In this document: one piece after another, positions 14,990 to 22,431 of the stretch
How the letters are laid out: each line of letters begins with the position of its first letter
How positions within the stretch are numbered: the first letter of the stretch is position 1
DNA from: Eubacteriales bacterium
Lineage (GTDB): Bacteria > Bacillota > Clostridia > Oscillospirales > Butyricicoccaceae
DNA: 40,795 nt
Assembly: GCA_030524285.1 (NCBI GenBank)
Contig: JAUNGQ010000014.1
Span: 1-40,795, forward strand
Direction: 5' to 3'
Position numbers and translations under genes: made by a program
The notes under the pieces: generated by a model
Databases searched by the model: none
Told to the model about the DNA's origin: nothing
The model's input: only the letters and a program-made list of their open reading frames with translations

Positions 14990-15367
14990 TTAGTTGAATG
15001 TAACTTCACGCAACTGCATACTATCGATACATTTCTGAGGCAATTCCGGCAGCAACATGCACGCTGCGTCCATTGCCTGCGGCATTGTCAGCTCAAGTCC
15101 TGTCTGCACCAGACATTCCGCCAATTTATGTACATACACCAGATACTGTTCTGCAGTCCGCCACCCGCTCTCTGTCAAACGGACTTTTCCATACGGCTGT
15201 TGATCCACCAACTCTTTGTCACGAAAAACACCTATTATACGTGCTACAGACGCCTTTTTTACGCCAAGTTTGTTCGCAATTTCTGTCAGCCGCATCTCTT
15301 CATGATGAACAGAAGACATCTGATACATACATAATAAATATTTTAAGTGTGTACCTGTGAATTCCAT
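14990..15367 (-). CDS. DtxR/MntR-type metal-dependent repressor
   Basis: A 125-residue regulator with an N-terminal winged helix (about residues 5-68: HLKYLLCMYQMS, RLTEIANKLGVKKASVARIIGVFRDKELV, YGKVRLTESG) and a short helical dimerisation/metal domain. It lacks the C-terminal SH3 domain of DtxR, as in MntR-size proteins. The metal region is odd: HKL near residue 80 and Cys103 fit, but the usual ExCxxEH ligands read DAACMLLPE. The GGAGGG site is strong. Its own promoter carries the same operator as feo and the flavin operon, so autoregulation and control of both are likely. Which metal it senses cannot be told from sequence. Confidence 0.8.
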   Translation of the reverse strand: MEFTGTHLKYLLCMYQMSSVHHEEMRLTEIANKLGVKKASVARIIGVFRDKELVDQQPYGKVRLTESGWRTAEQYLVYVHKLAECLVQTGLELTMPQAMDAACMLLPELPQKCIDSMQLREVTFN

Positions 15368-15404
15368 GTATTCCCTCCTGCCTCCGGTGGTATTGCTTCC
15401 ATTT

Positions 15405-15420
15405 GTTAGTTCGTGCTAAT
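15405..15420. promoter_or_regulatory. Iron-box operator at the repressor gene start point
   Basis: GTTAGTTCGTGCTAAT begins 8 nt after the -10 box. A looser 17-bp relative, TTTAGTCATTCACTAAC (15477-15493), lies upstream of the -35 box. Confidence 0.7.
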
Positions 15421-15428
15421 ATTAACAA

Positions 15429-15457
15429 ATCATACCATAGCAAAAGAATCCTGTCAA
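15429..15457 (-). promoter_or_regulatory. Promoter of the dtxR-like gene
   Basis: TTGACA (15452-15457), 17 bp, TATGAT (15429-15434) on the minus strand. The rest of the 241-bp gap to the MATE gene holds no clear gene. Confidence 0.78.
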
Positions 15458-15608
15458 GGTAAACAATGTCTAAGTTTTAGTCATTCACTAACTTTTGTTT
15501 CTATCATTTTTATACAAATACCACAGAATTCTTTAAAAATCGGCATTTTTCCCATAAGCCATTAGCGGACTGCTTCAGGCTGCTTTCCCTGTCTTCATAT
15601 CCCCCGTT

Positions 15609-16952
15609 TCAGACGACTCCTTTTTTGCGCATCACATTTTTGGCGGCCAAAACCGCATAGAGCACAGCTATACCTTCCGAAATCCACATCGAGTACCATA
15701 CGCTTTCAATACCAAAACAGGACGCAAATAGATATGCCAACGGTACAAAAACAATCAGCTGACGCAGCGCCGTGCCTGACATATTGACAAATCCATTTCC
15801 AAGGCCAGATATGGCATATCCAAGAATCATCGTGACAGAGGCAAACACAAAGGTTACAGAAATAATCCGTAGCGCCGGCACGCCGATGCTTAGCATGTCT
15901 TCACTCGGCGAAAACAGTCCAAGCAGTCCGGACGGGAATACCATAAAAACTACTGTTGCGAGCAGGGATATGCCGATAGCAATGGGTAGAACCGTCCGTA
16001 TGGCTTGCCGAATACGAGAATAATTTCGGGAACCATAGCAAAATCCTACAATAGGAATGGCTGCCTGACCCAATCCGTTCATTGGCATGAACAGGAAATT
16101 TTGCAACTTATAGTACACGCCGAAGAAGGCAACAGCCGTAGACGAAAACGGGATCAAAATCGCATTGATTGCCGCCACCATCATGCTGCCGATGGCCTGT
16201 GTGATGATTGTTGGAAACCCCACCATATAAATCTGTGCTAAAACAGCCTTATCTACTTTATAATTCTTACATGTTATTTTTACCACCGGATTTTTGACTT
16301 TATTAAGCCAAATGGCGGTGACAGCGCTGACACACTGCCCAATGACAGTCGCAATTGCCGCACCGCGAACACCCATAGGCGGGATACCCAGCCATCCAAA
16401 AATCAAAACCGGGTCTAACACGATGTTGGTGATGGCTCCAGCAATCAACGATACCATACTATAAAATGTATCTCCGACAGCTTGTAAAAACCGCTGGAAC
16501 ATGGTACTAACCAGACTTCCAACGCAAAAAATCATGCAAACGGAGAGATACTGTATGCTGTACTCCGCAATGATCGCATCCTCTGTAAAGGCATGGACAA
16601 AAATCCGTGTACATGTAAAGCCTAAAATCATGAAAACCGCTGTACTGATAAGAGAAAGCAGCAGACCTGTTGTGGCAACATGTTCAATCATTTCGGTATT
16701 TTTTGCACCAATATTTTTGGAAAGCACTGCGTTTACGCCGACACCGGTGCCGACACCAACAGCAATCATCAAAAGCTGTACAGGAAATACCAGTGATGTC
16801 GCGGCCAGTGCATCCTCACTCAATCTGGCTACAAAAACGCTGTCCACAATATTATACAGTGATTGCACCAGCAGCGAAATCATCAGCGGTAAAGACATAT
16901 TTATCACCAGCTTTGGCATAGGCATGGTTTCAAGCTTATTTGTATGTTCCAT
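15609..16952 (-). CDS. MATE family efflux transporter
   Basis: A 447-residue polytopic protein of the normal MATE length, with about twelve hydrophobic helices in two related halves. Family features include the N-terminal MPMPKLVINMSLPLMISLLVQSLYNIVDSVFVARL, PVQLLMIAVGVGTGVGVNAVLSKNIGA and GFPTIITQAIGSMMVAAIN. MATE proteins export cationic drugs or metabolites using a Na+ or H+ gradient; the substrate here is unknown. GGAGA precedes ATG. It lies between the ABC exporter and the iron repressor, with gaps on both sides, so it is probably its own unit. A link to iron or siderophore export is not supported by an iron box. Confidence 0.92.
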   Translation of the reverse strand: MEHTNKLETMPMPKLVINMSLPLMISLLVQSLYNIVDSVFVARLSEDALAATSLVFPVQLLMIAVGVGTGVGVNAVLSKNIGAKNTEMIEHVATTGLLLSLISTAVFMILGFTCTRIFVHAFTEDAIIAEYSIQYLSVCMIFCVGSLVSTMFQRFLQAVGDTFYSMVSLIAGAITNIVLDPVLIFGWLGIPPMGVRGAAIATVIGQCVSAVTAIWLNKVKNPVVKITCKNYKVDKAVLAQIYMVGFPTIITQAIGSMMVAAINAILIPFSSTAVAFFGVYYKLQNFLFMPMNGLGQAAIPIVGFCYGSRNYSRIRQAIRTVLPIAIGISLLATVVFMVFPSGLLGLFSPSEDMLSIGVPALRIISVTFVFASVTMILGYAISGLGNGFVNMSGTALRQLIVFVPLAYLFASCFGIESVWYSMWISEGIAVLYAVLAAKNVMRKKGVV

Positions 16953-17082
16953 CGTATTCTCCTCTCATCGTATCAACAAAAAATGCGCAAAGACCCAAAA
17001 AGTTTGCACATTTTATAAAATTGTCGCGTCTTCAATCATTTCTCTGTTTTATTGTCTATAAGAGCAGTCTGCCGACGATATC

Positions 17083-18894
17083 TCAGGTTGTAAAGCCTGC
17101 ATATTGCGTTATATAAAGCTCATAGTATTTGCCTTTTTGGGCCAGCAGCGTATCATGATTTCCGCTTTCCACGATCTTACCATGATCCATTACTACGATC
17201 AGATCGGAATCCCGGATTGTTGACAGCCGGTGTGCAATGACAATGCTGGTGCGTCCCTGCATGGCAAGCTGCATGGCGCTTTGGATCGCTTTTTCCGTCC
17301 GGGTATCCACATTGGAGGTGGCTTCATCTAAAATCAGGATTCTGGGATCAGCGACAAATGCCCGCGCAATTGCCAAAAGCTGCCGCTGTCCCTGACTGAT
17401 GTTGGCACCGGAGGCAGTCAGTTCCGTGTCATAGCCCTGTGGCAGTCTCTTTAGCAGTTCCTCACATCGGCTCATATGTACCGCTCTTTCAATCTGCTCC
17501 TGTGTAGCCGCTTCATTTGTATATACCAGATTATTTCGGACTGTATCGGAAAACAGTACCGTATCCTGCAACACAATAGCTATATTTTTTCGCAGGCTCT
17601 TCCGGCTGAGTTCAGCGATATCCTGATTGTCAATCAGGATTTTACCGCTGGTAATATCATAAAAGCGCATAAGCAGATTCACGATCGTTGTTTTTCCACT
17701 GCCGGTGGAGCCTACCAATGCCACTTTCTTTCCGGAAGGAATCGTGAGAGTAAAATTCCGAATGACCGGTTGTCCCGGTACATAAGCAAAATTCACATTT
17801 TGGAAGGAAACCATCGCGTCCCCGCCCTCTGTCAAAGCATTTCCATCCATAAATTCATTGTCTTCATCCAAAACAGTGAAAACACGCTCCGCACCGGCAA
17901 TCGCAGTCTGAAGCTGTCCGTAAATCTGTGCAAGCTCATTGATGGGGCGGCTGAACTGCTTAGCATAGACGATAAATGCGGAAATAATACCCACAGAAAT
18001 CAAACCACGAATGGCGAAGTAGCCGCCGAATGCAGCGATAATAACAAAACCGATGTTGCCGATGCAGTTCATGACCGGCCCCATTACACCGCTAAAGGCA
18101 TCGGTACGAATACCTGCTTTGGTTAGAGAATCAGACGTCGTGCAAAACTCCTCAATCGTTGCATCCTGATGATTATACGCAACTACCGTGCGATAGCCAG
18201 AAATCATTTCCTCAACGGTACCATTGAGCTGTCCCAAAAGCTGCTGTCGCTTTCTGGAAAACTGGCGTACTTTCTTCGACAGAATTTTTGTTGCCAGCAA
18301 AGTGAGCAGCACTGTCACACAGCTCAAAAGAGCCAACTGCCAGCAATAATACAGCATAATTGCCACCGTTCCGATAATGGTTAACACACCGGAAAACAAC
18401 GAAGGCAGGGATTGGGAAACGGTAGTAGATATATTTTCAATGTCATTGGTCATGCGGCTCATGACATCGCCATGGGAATGGGTATCCAGATACCGAATCG
18501 GTAAATGTACGATCTTTCCGAACAATTCTTCCCGCATTCTCCTGACAATCCGCTGGCTGAGTCGCGCGCTGATCACCCCCTGAAACAACTGAGACCCACT
18601 GTAAAAAAGATAGGTGACCAGCATCAACAGCAACGTGTTAGCAAGAATTCCTTCCTTTGTTCCGGCAATGATATCAATAGCCCTACTTTGCAGGCTGGGC
18701 GCATAGACGCCAAACACAGTTCCAACAACAACGACGGTCAGCATCAGGGCTACCATTCGTTTCTCATGGGCAAAGTAAGTTAAAATCCGTTTCAGCGTAG
18801 AGCCTACATTTTCCGCATGCTCTGCTTCCGCAAAGCGGGCGCCTCGATTCATCATCCCCGGAATATTCCGTTCTTCCAATTTGTTATCCGCCAT
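17083..18894 (-). CDS. ABC exporter half-transporter, canonical NBD
   Basis: A half-transporter of about 603 residues: six N-terminal membrane helices (ABC_membrane fold), then an ATPase domain. Walker A GSTGSGKTT, signature ISQGQRQ, Walker B ILILDEATSNVD and switch His in VIAHRLSTIRDSD are all intact. The start is taken at the ATG at 18894 (GGTGG upstream), which overlaps the previous gene by 11 bp; the ATG at 18927 is the alternative. It should pair with the 18884-20626 product as a heterodimeric multidrug or lipid exporter of the LmrCD/BmrCD/TmrAB kind. It is third gene of the marR operon. Confidence 0.93.
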   Translation of the reverse strand: MADNKLEERNIPGMMNRGARFAEAEHAENVGSTLKRILTYFAHEKRMVALMLTVVVVGTVFGVYAPSLQSRAIDIIAGTKEGILANTLLLMLVTYLFYSGSQLFQGVISARLSQRIVRRMREELFGKIVHLPIRYLDTHSHGDVMSRMTNDIENISTTVSQSLPSLFSGVLTIIGTVAIMLYYCWQLALLSCVTVLLTLLATKILSKKVRQFSRKRQQLLGQLNGTVEEMISGYRTVVAYNHQDATIEEFCTTSDSLTKAGIRTDAFSGVMGPVMNCIGNIGFVIIAAFGGYFAIRGLISVGIISAFIVYAKQFSRPINELAQIYGQLQTAIAGAERVFTVLDEDNEFMDGNALTEGGDAMVSFQNVNFAYVPGQPVIRNFTLTIPSGKKVALVGSTGSGKTTIVNLLMRFYDITSGKILIDNQDIAELSRKSLRKNIAIVLQDTVLFSDTVRNNLVYTNEAATQEQIERAVHMSRCEELLKRLPQGYDTELTASGANISQGQRQLLAIARAFVADPRILILDEATSNVDTRTEKAIQSAMQLAMQGRTSIVIAHRLSTIRDSDLIVVMDHGKIVESGNHDTLLAQKGKYYELYITQYAGFTT

Positions 18895-20626
18895 CGGTTC
18901 CACCGTCCTCTCCCATCTGAGAATCATAAATATCCCGGTAGGTCTTGCAGCTTTCCATCAGCTCTGCATGGGTACCGCAGGCCGATATACCGCCATTCTC
19001 CAAAACAACAATCCGATTCGCACGACGGACGGAAGCAATTCGCTGTGCAATGATAATTTTAGTGCTATCCGGATTCGTCTGCTGCAACGCCGCATACAAA
19101 TCCGCCTCGGTTTTCAAATCCAGTGCGCTGGTAGAATCATCAAAAATCAGAATTTCTGCTTTTTTTACAATCGCTCTGGCAATCGAAATACGCTGCTTCT
19201 GACCGCCGGACAGACTCATCCCCTGTTCTGCTACCATCGTATCGTAGCCATCCGGTGCAGAACGGATAAAGCTGTCGGCTTGAGCAGCCTGCGCCGCTTT
19301 TTCAATCGCTTCCTGTCCCCCATCAGCATCTCCCCATGCGATATTCGATCCGATGGAAACGCTAAACAGCTCACTTTTCTGCAAAGCAATGGCAACCTTC
19401 TCTCGCAGACGTTTCTGCTCATAATCGCGCACATCCACATCATCCACCAGAACTGTCCCTGCCGTCACATCATAAAACCTGGGAATCAGGTTCACCAAAG
19501 ATGATTTCCCACAGCCGGTGGCACCCATAATCGCTACAGTTTCTCCTTGATGGATGGTTAGATTGATATGTTTCAGAATCATCTGTGTGCTGCCAGGGTA
19601 TGCAAAGGATACATCCCGAAATTCAATTTTTCCGTACAGTTCCGAATTTCCATCAAATTTACCGTCCCTGATTTGGGGCTGACTATTCAGGATTTCTTTT
19701 AGACGTTTCCACGATGCGATACCACGGGAGATGTTTTGGAACAGCATCACCAGCCCCAAAATACCATTGAGCAGCTGCGTGGTATAAGTAATAGCTGCCA
19801 TAATGTCCCCCGGTGTTGCGCTGCCTGCGCTGACCTCATAAGAACCTGCCAGCAGGATAATACCTACTACCAAATACATCAGTGCATTGATAACAGGATT
19901 CATGAATGCGAAGATCGTCAGTATCTGGAGCTGGGTCTTGATCAGAGCGTCATTCGCCTCACCGAAGCGAGCTTTTTCATAGATTTCCCGAACGCAGGCT
20001 TTTACCATACGAATTCCAGATACATCCTCCTGCATGATAACATTGATTTTATCCAGCTGTGCCTGCAGCTTTCCAAATAATGGGTTCGCTCTATTCAGGC
20101 AGAACGCCATACAGCCCACAATAAAAGGAAAGGCGCACAGTACAATCAAGCCAAACTGACGATTCAGCCGGAACATAAAGTAAATGCTGCCGAACATCAA
20201 CATGGATGTGCGAATCATTCCCCGGACAAACTGAGATATATAATTTTGTACTTGTGTGACATCATTCGTCACACGCGTTACAAGAGAACCCGTGCCGAAT
20301 TGATCTGCCTGCGGGAAGGAAAAAGCCATAATATTCCGAAAGGCATCTTTTCGTATTTCGTTACCGATATTCTGGCCCGTCATATGAACAAATACATTAT
20401 TCAGGGAACCACATAATCCGCCAAAGATAACAAGGCCGATCATTTTCAAGCCCAGCGCCCAGATCAAATCCATATCTCCCACACCGCCGGTACTGACGCC
20501 CAATACTCCATCGTCCACAATTTGGCTCATAATTTCCGGCTGGAGAAGATCCATCAAAACCTCGCCTACCATAAACGCCGCGGCAATGACGGCAAAATGC
20601 AGGTATTGCTTTATATATTTCCACAT
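18884..20626 (-). CDS. ABC exporter half-transporter with degenerate ATP site
   Basis: A 580-residue half-transporter with six membrane helices and a C-terminal ATPase domain. Walker A GATGCGKSS and signature LSGGQKQ are intact. The Walker B sequence ends ILIFDDSTSALD, so the catalytic Glu is Asp, and the switch histidine is Gln (IIIAQRIAS). These are the usual marks of the degenerate site in heterodimeric exporters, so it must work with the overlapping partner gene. The ribosome binding site before ATG is weak (AGAAGAAG). It follows marR by 69 bp. Confidence 0.93.
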   Translation of the reverse strand: MWKYIKQYLHFAVIAAAFMVGEVLMDLLQPEIMSQIVDDGVLGVSTGGVGDMDLIWALGLKMIGLVIFGGLCGSLNNVFVHMTGQNIGNEIRKDAFRNIMAFSFPQADQFGTGSLVTRVTNDVTQVQNYISQFVRGMIRTSMLMFGSIYFMFRLNRQFGLIVLCAFPFIVGCMAFCLNRANPLFGKLQAQLDKINVIMQEDVSGIRMVKACVREIYEKARFGEANDALIKTQLQILTIFAFMNPVINALMYLVVGIILLAGSYEVSAGSATPGDIMAAITYTTQLLNGILGLVMLFQNISRGIASWKRLKEILNSQPQIRDGKFDGNSELYGKIEFRDVSFAYPGSTQMILKHINLTIHQGETVAIMGATGCGKSSLVNLIPRFYDVTAGTVLVDDVDVRDYEQKRLREKVAIALQKSELFSVSIGSNIAWGDADGGQEAIEKAAQAAQADSFIRSAPDGYDTMVAEQGMSLSGGQKQRISIARAIVKKAEILIFDDSTSALDLKTEADLYAALQQTNPDSTKIIIAQRIASVRRANRIVVLENGGISACGTHAELMESCKTYRDIYDSQMGEDGGTDGG

Positions 20627-20695
20627 CTTCTTCTGTCATTTGCGGCAATTCTATCCGCGTTCCTTTCTATCATATATGCATGTATGCCGCTTGTG

Positions 20696-21136
20696 TTATT
20701 TTTTTCGGTACTGCTGATTCCATGACATATTGATTTTTTCCAAAAGCTCCAAAAGCGTTTGCTTCTCTTCCTCCGATAAACAGGCAAACATTTTTTGGTG
20801 GCGTTGTTCCCGTTTCTCATATGCTTCACTGGCAGCGGTTTGTCCGGCCTGGGTCAGGCATATATCCATGGTTCTACGATCTGTCTGGCTTGGAGTTCTC
20901 AGGATCAACCCTGCTGCCTCCAGCTTTCCGATGACTTCGCTGGCGGAGCCGGGCTGAATTCCCAAATATTCGGTCAATTCACGCTGGGTAATATCCCCAT
21001 TTTCCTTCAAGAGCATCAAAATCCGCTTTTGGCTACCCTTTCCCTCTGAGATACGCTGCATCGTATGACTGATATCCCAAAAATTACGGATCAATTTGTT
21101 ATTTATATCAAATGATTCATATTGCTTTAGCATCAT
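20696..21136 (-). CDS. MarR family regulator
   Basis: A 146-residue winged-helix repressor. The recognition region is GDITQRELTEYLGIQPGSASEVIGKLEAAGLI, followed by the wing TPSQTDRRTMDICLTQAG, a typical MarR pattern, then a dimerisation helix. AAAGGGG precedes the paired ATGs. It heads the operon with the two ABC genes, as common for substrate-induced exporters. A palindrome at its promoter is a likely target for autorepression, and the same palindrome covers the rubrerythrin -35 box. Confidence 0.9.
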   Translation of the reverse strand: MMLKQYESFDINNKLIRNFWDISHTMQRISEGKGSQKRILMLLKENGDITQRELTEYLGIQPGSASEVIGKLEAAGLILRTPSQTDRRTMDICLTQAGQTAASEAYEKREQRHQKMFACLSEEEKQTLLELLEKINMSWNQQYRKK

Positions 21137-21152
21137 AACGCCCCTTTCATTT

Positions 21153-21166
21153 AGGTACCTTGATTA
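21153..21166. promoter_or_regulatory. Second TCAAGG-type half-palindrome in the marR leader
   Basis: TTAGGTACCTTGAT just downstream of the marR -10 box repeats the CCTTGA/TCAAGG half-site of the palindrome at 21190-21205. It could be a second MarR contact. Confidence 0.35.
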
Positions 21167-21194
21167 TTTTATCTGCCTTTTTCAAAATTGTCAA
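21166..21194 (-). promoter_or_regulatory. Promoter of the marR-ABC operon
   Basis: TTGACA (21189-21194), 17 bp, TAAAAT (21166-21171) on the minus strand. Confidence 0.75.
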
Positions 21195-21205
21195 GGGGCC
21201 TTGAC
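21190..21205. promoter_or_regulatory. Palindrome shared by two back-to-back -35 boxes
   Basis: GTCAAGGGGCCTTGAC has 7-bp arms and contains the -35 hexamers of both the marR and rubrerythrin promoters. It is a candidate MarR operator, although two facing TTGAC boxes alone explain five bases of each arm. Confidence 0.5.
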
Positions 21206-21229
21206 TTTTCTGTCGATCTCCATTATAAT
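21201..21229 (+). promoter_or_regulatory. Promoter of the rubrerythrin gene
   Basis: TTGACT (21201-21206), 17 bp, TATAAT (21224-21229) on the plus strand. The predicted start is near 21236. Confidence 0.8.
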
Positions 21230-21236
21230 AAATAAA

Positions 21237-21286
21237 ACGTGTAGCTTAACTGCGTAAACCCAGTTCCGGCTACACGTTTTTATTTT
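21237..21286 (+). terminator. Terminator-like hairpin in the rubrerythrin leader
   Basis: ACGTGTAGC (21237-21245) pairs perfectly with GCTACACGT (21269-21277). AACTG/CAGTT (21248-21252, 21261-21265) forms an inner stem, and TTTTTATTTTT follows. It begins at the predicted transcript start, so most transcripts could end here unless the stem is undone. Confidence 0.65.
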
Positions 21287-21305
21287 TATAACGGGAGGCA
21301 ACAGT

Positions 21306-21971
21306 ATGGAAAAATGGAAATGTAGCGTGTGCGGATATATTTACGAAGGCGCAATCCCCGAGGAATTCGTCTGCCCTATCTGTAAGCAAAGCGCGTCCGC
21401 TTTTGTACGGATAGAGGAATCTGTACCGCAGAAGGCAGGCAAATACGCAGGTACCAAAACGGAAAAAAATTTGGAAGAAGCTTTTTCGGGTGAGAGTCAG
21501 GCAAGGAACAAATATACCTTCTTCGCCAAAGTGGCTCAGCAAGAGGGATATGAGCAGCTCGCAGAGTTATTTTTAACTACTGCTCGTAATGAACAGGAAC
21601 ACGCCAGAATGTGGTTTGAGGCATTGGGCGGCATTGGCGGAACGGCAGCCAATCTGCTTGCGGCAGCCGAAGGTGAAAACTATGAGTGGACCGATATGTA
21701 TGACCGCATGGCCAGAGAGGCAGACGAGGAAGGCTTCACCGAATTGGCCGAGAAGTTCCGCAAAGTAGCTGCCATTGAAAAAGCCCATGAGGAGCGGTAT
21801 CGCAAACTTTTAAACAATGTGGAAATGCAGCAGGTTTTTGAAAAGGGCGGACAAACAATGTGGGAATGCCGCGTCTGCGGACATCTGGTCATCGGAACCA
21901 AAGCGCCGGAGGTTTGCCCTGTCTGCAATTACAGCCAGAGTTATTTTGAAGTCCGCAAAGAAAATTATTAA
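21306..21971 (+). CDS. Rubrerythrin with rubredoxin domains at both ends
   Basis: A 221-residue non-heme iron peroxidase of anaerobes that reduces H2O2 in the cytosol. A short N-terminal rubredoxin-like domain has C6, C9, C23 and C26. The central ferritin-like diiron domain (about residues 52-175) carries [37 protein letters not shown] and IEKAHEERY, which supply the Glu/His ligands. A C-terminal rubredoxin domain has C188, C191, C204 and C207. Classical rubrerythrin has only the C-terminal one and reverse rubrerythrin only the N-terminal one, so both together give a doubled electron entry. GGGAGG precedes ATG. Confidence 0.93.
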   Translation: MEKWKCSVCGYIYEGAIPEEFVCPICKQSASAFVRIEESVPQKAGKYAGTKTEKNLEEAFSGESQARNKYTFFAKVAQQEGYEQLAELFLTTARNEQEHARMWFEALGGIGGTAANLLAAAEGENYEWTDMYDRMAREADEEGFTELAEKFRKVAAIEKAHEERYRKLLNNVEMQQVFEKGGQTMWECRVCGHLVIGTKAPEVCPVCNYSQSYFEVRKENY

Positions 21972-21991
21972 CGCAAGCCATGTAATACAAC

Positions 21992-22040
21992 GTGTGCAGC
22001 CAGGAGGTATGTATCGCCCCTTGACTGCACACTATTGTTT
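21992..22040 (+). terminator. Possible terminator after rubrerythrin
   Basis: GTGTGCAG (21992-21999) pairs with CTGCACAC (22025-22032) across a 25-nt loop, followed by TATTGTTTT. The long loop makes it a weak candidate. Confidence 0.4.
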
Positions 22041-22093
22041 TGAAAAGATCTGACATTCCCCTGTGCAGCTATGGATTTCGTTGTAAGAAATAT

Positions 22094-22121
22094 AAAAAAG
22101 CCTGAATCTTTCGATTCAAGC
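22094..22121 (-). terminator. Terminator of the tRNA transcript
   Basis: A 9-bp stem with one G-U or mismatch pair (22100-22108 with 22113-22121), GAAA loop on the minus strand, then TTTTTT. Confidence 0.85.
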
Positions 22122-22133
22122 TCATAAAAGTTC

Positions 22134-22218
22134 TGGTGGGAGGTGGTGGATTCGAACCACCGAAGTCGTTGACAACAGATTTACAGTCTGCCCCCTTTGG
22201 CCACTCGGGAAACCTCCC
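22134..22218 (-). tRNA. tRNA-Tyr (GTA)
   Basis: An 85-nt class II tRNA with a long variable arm. Acceptor GGGAGGT pairs with ACCTCCC, the anticodon loop reads CTGTAAA with anticodon GTA, the T-loop is GGTTCGAATCC, and CCA is encoded (22134-22136). It is the second gene of a two-tRNA transcript. Confidence 0.95.
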
Positions 22219-22239
22219 ATATTCAGTTAAAAAAGAGAT

Positions 22240-22315
22240 TGGAGCTGGTGGACGGACTTGAACCCCCGACCTGCTGATTACAAATCAGCTGCTCTACCAA
22301 CTGAGCTACACCAGC
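22240..22315 (-). tRNA. tRNA-Thr (TGT)
   Basis: A 76-nt tRNA. Acceptor GCTGGTG pairs with CACCAGC, the D-arm is AGCTCAGTTGGTAGAGC, the anticodon stem-loop GCTGATTTGTAATCAGC has anticodon TGT, the T-loop is GGTTCAAGTCC, and CCA is encoded. It lies 21 bp before tRNA-Tyr. Confidence 0.96.
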
Positions 22316-22362
22316 GTGCCGCGCCTCTTTTTCGTCCGCTGCATCTCTCAGCGACGTGTTAT

Positions 22363-22391
22363 ATAATACCATACGTTTGACAATCTGTCAA
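22363..22391 (-). promoter_or_regulatory. Promoter of the tRNA operon
   Basis: TTGACA (22386-22391), 17 bp, TATTAT (22363-22368) on the minus strand. Confidence 0.78.
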
Positions 22392-22431
22392 CAATTTTTT
22401 CAAACTTTTTTTGATTTTTTCAGACTTCGAC

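Noticed and set aside
17083-20626. MATE and ABC exporters as part of the iron regulon (siderophore export)
   Set aside because: No TTAG-N6-CTAA site was seen at 16953-17082 or 20627-21305; the ABC genes have their own MarR promoter.
22008-22052. 14-codon ORF after rubrerythrin with GGAGG upstream
   Set aside because: The GGAGG is only 1 base from ATG, and the sequence is part of a candidate terminator stem.
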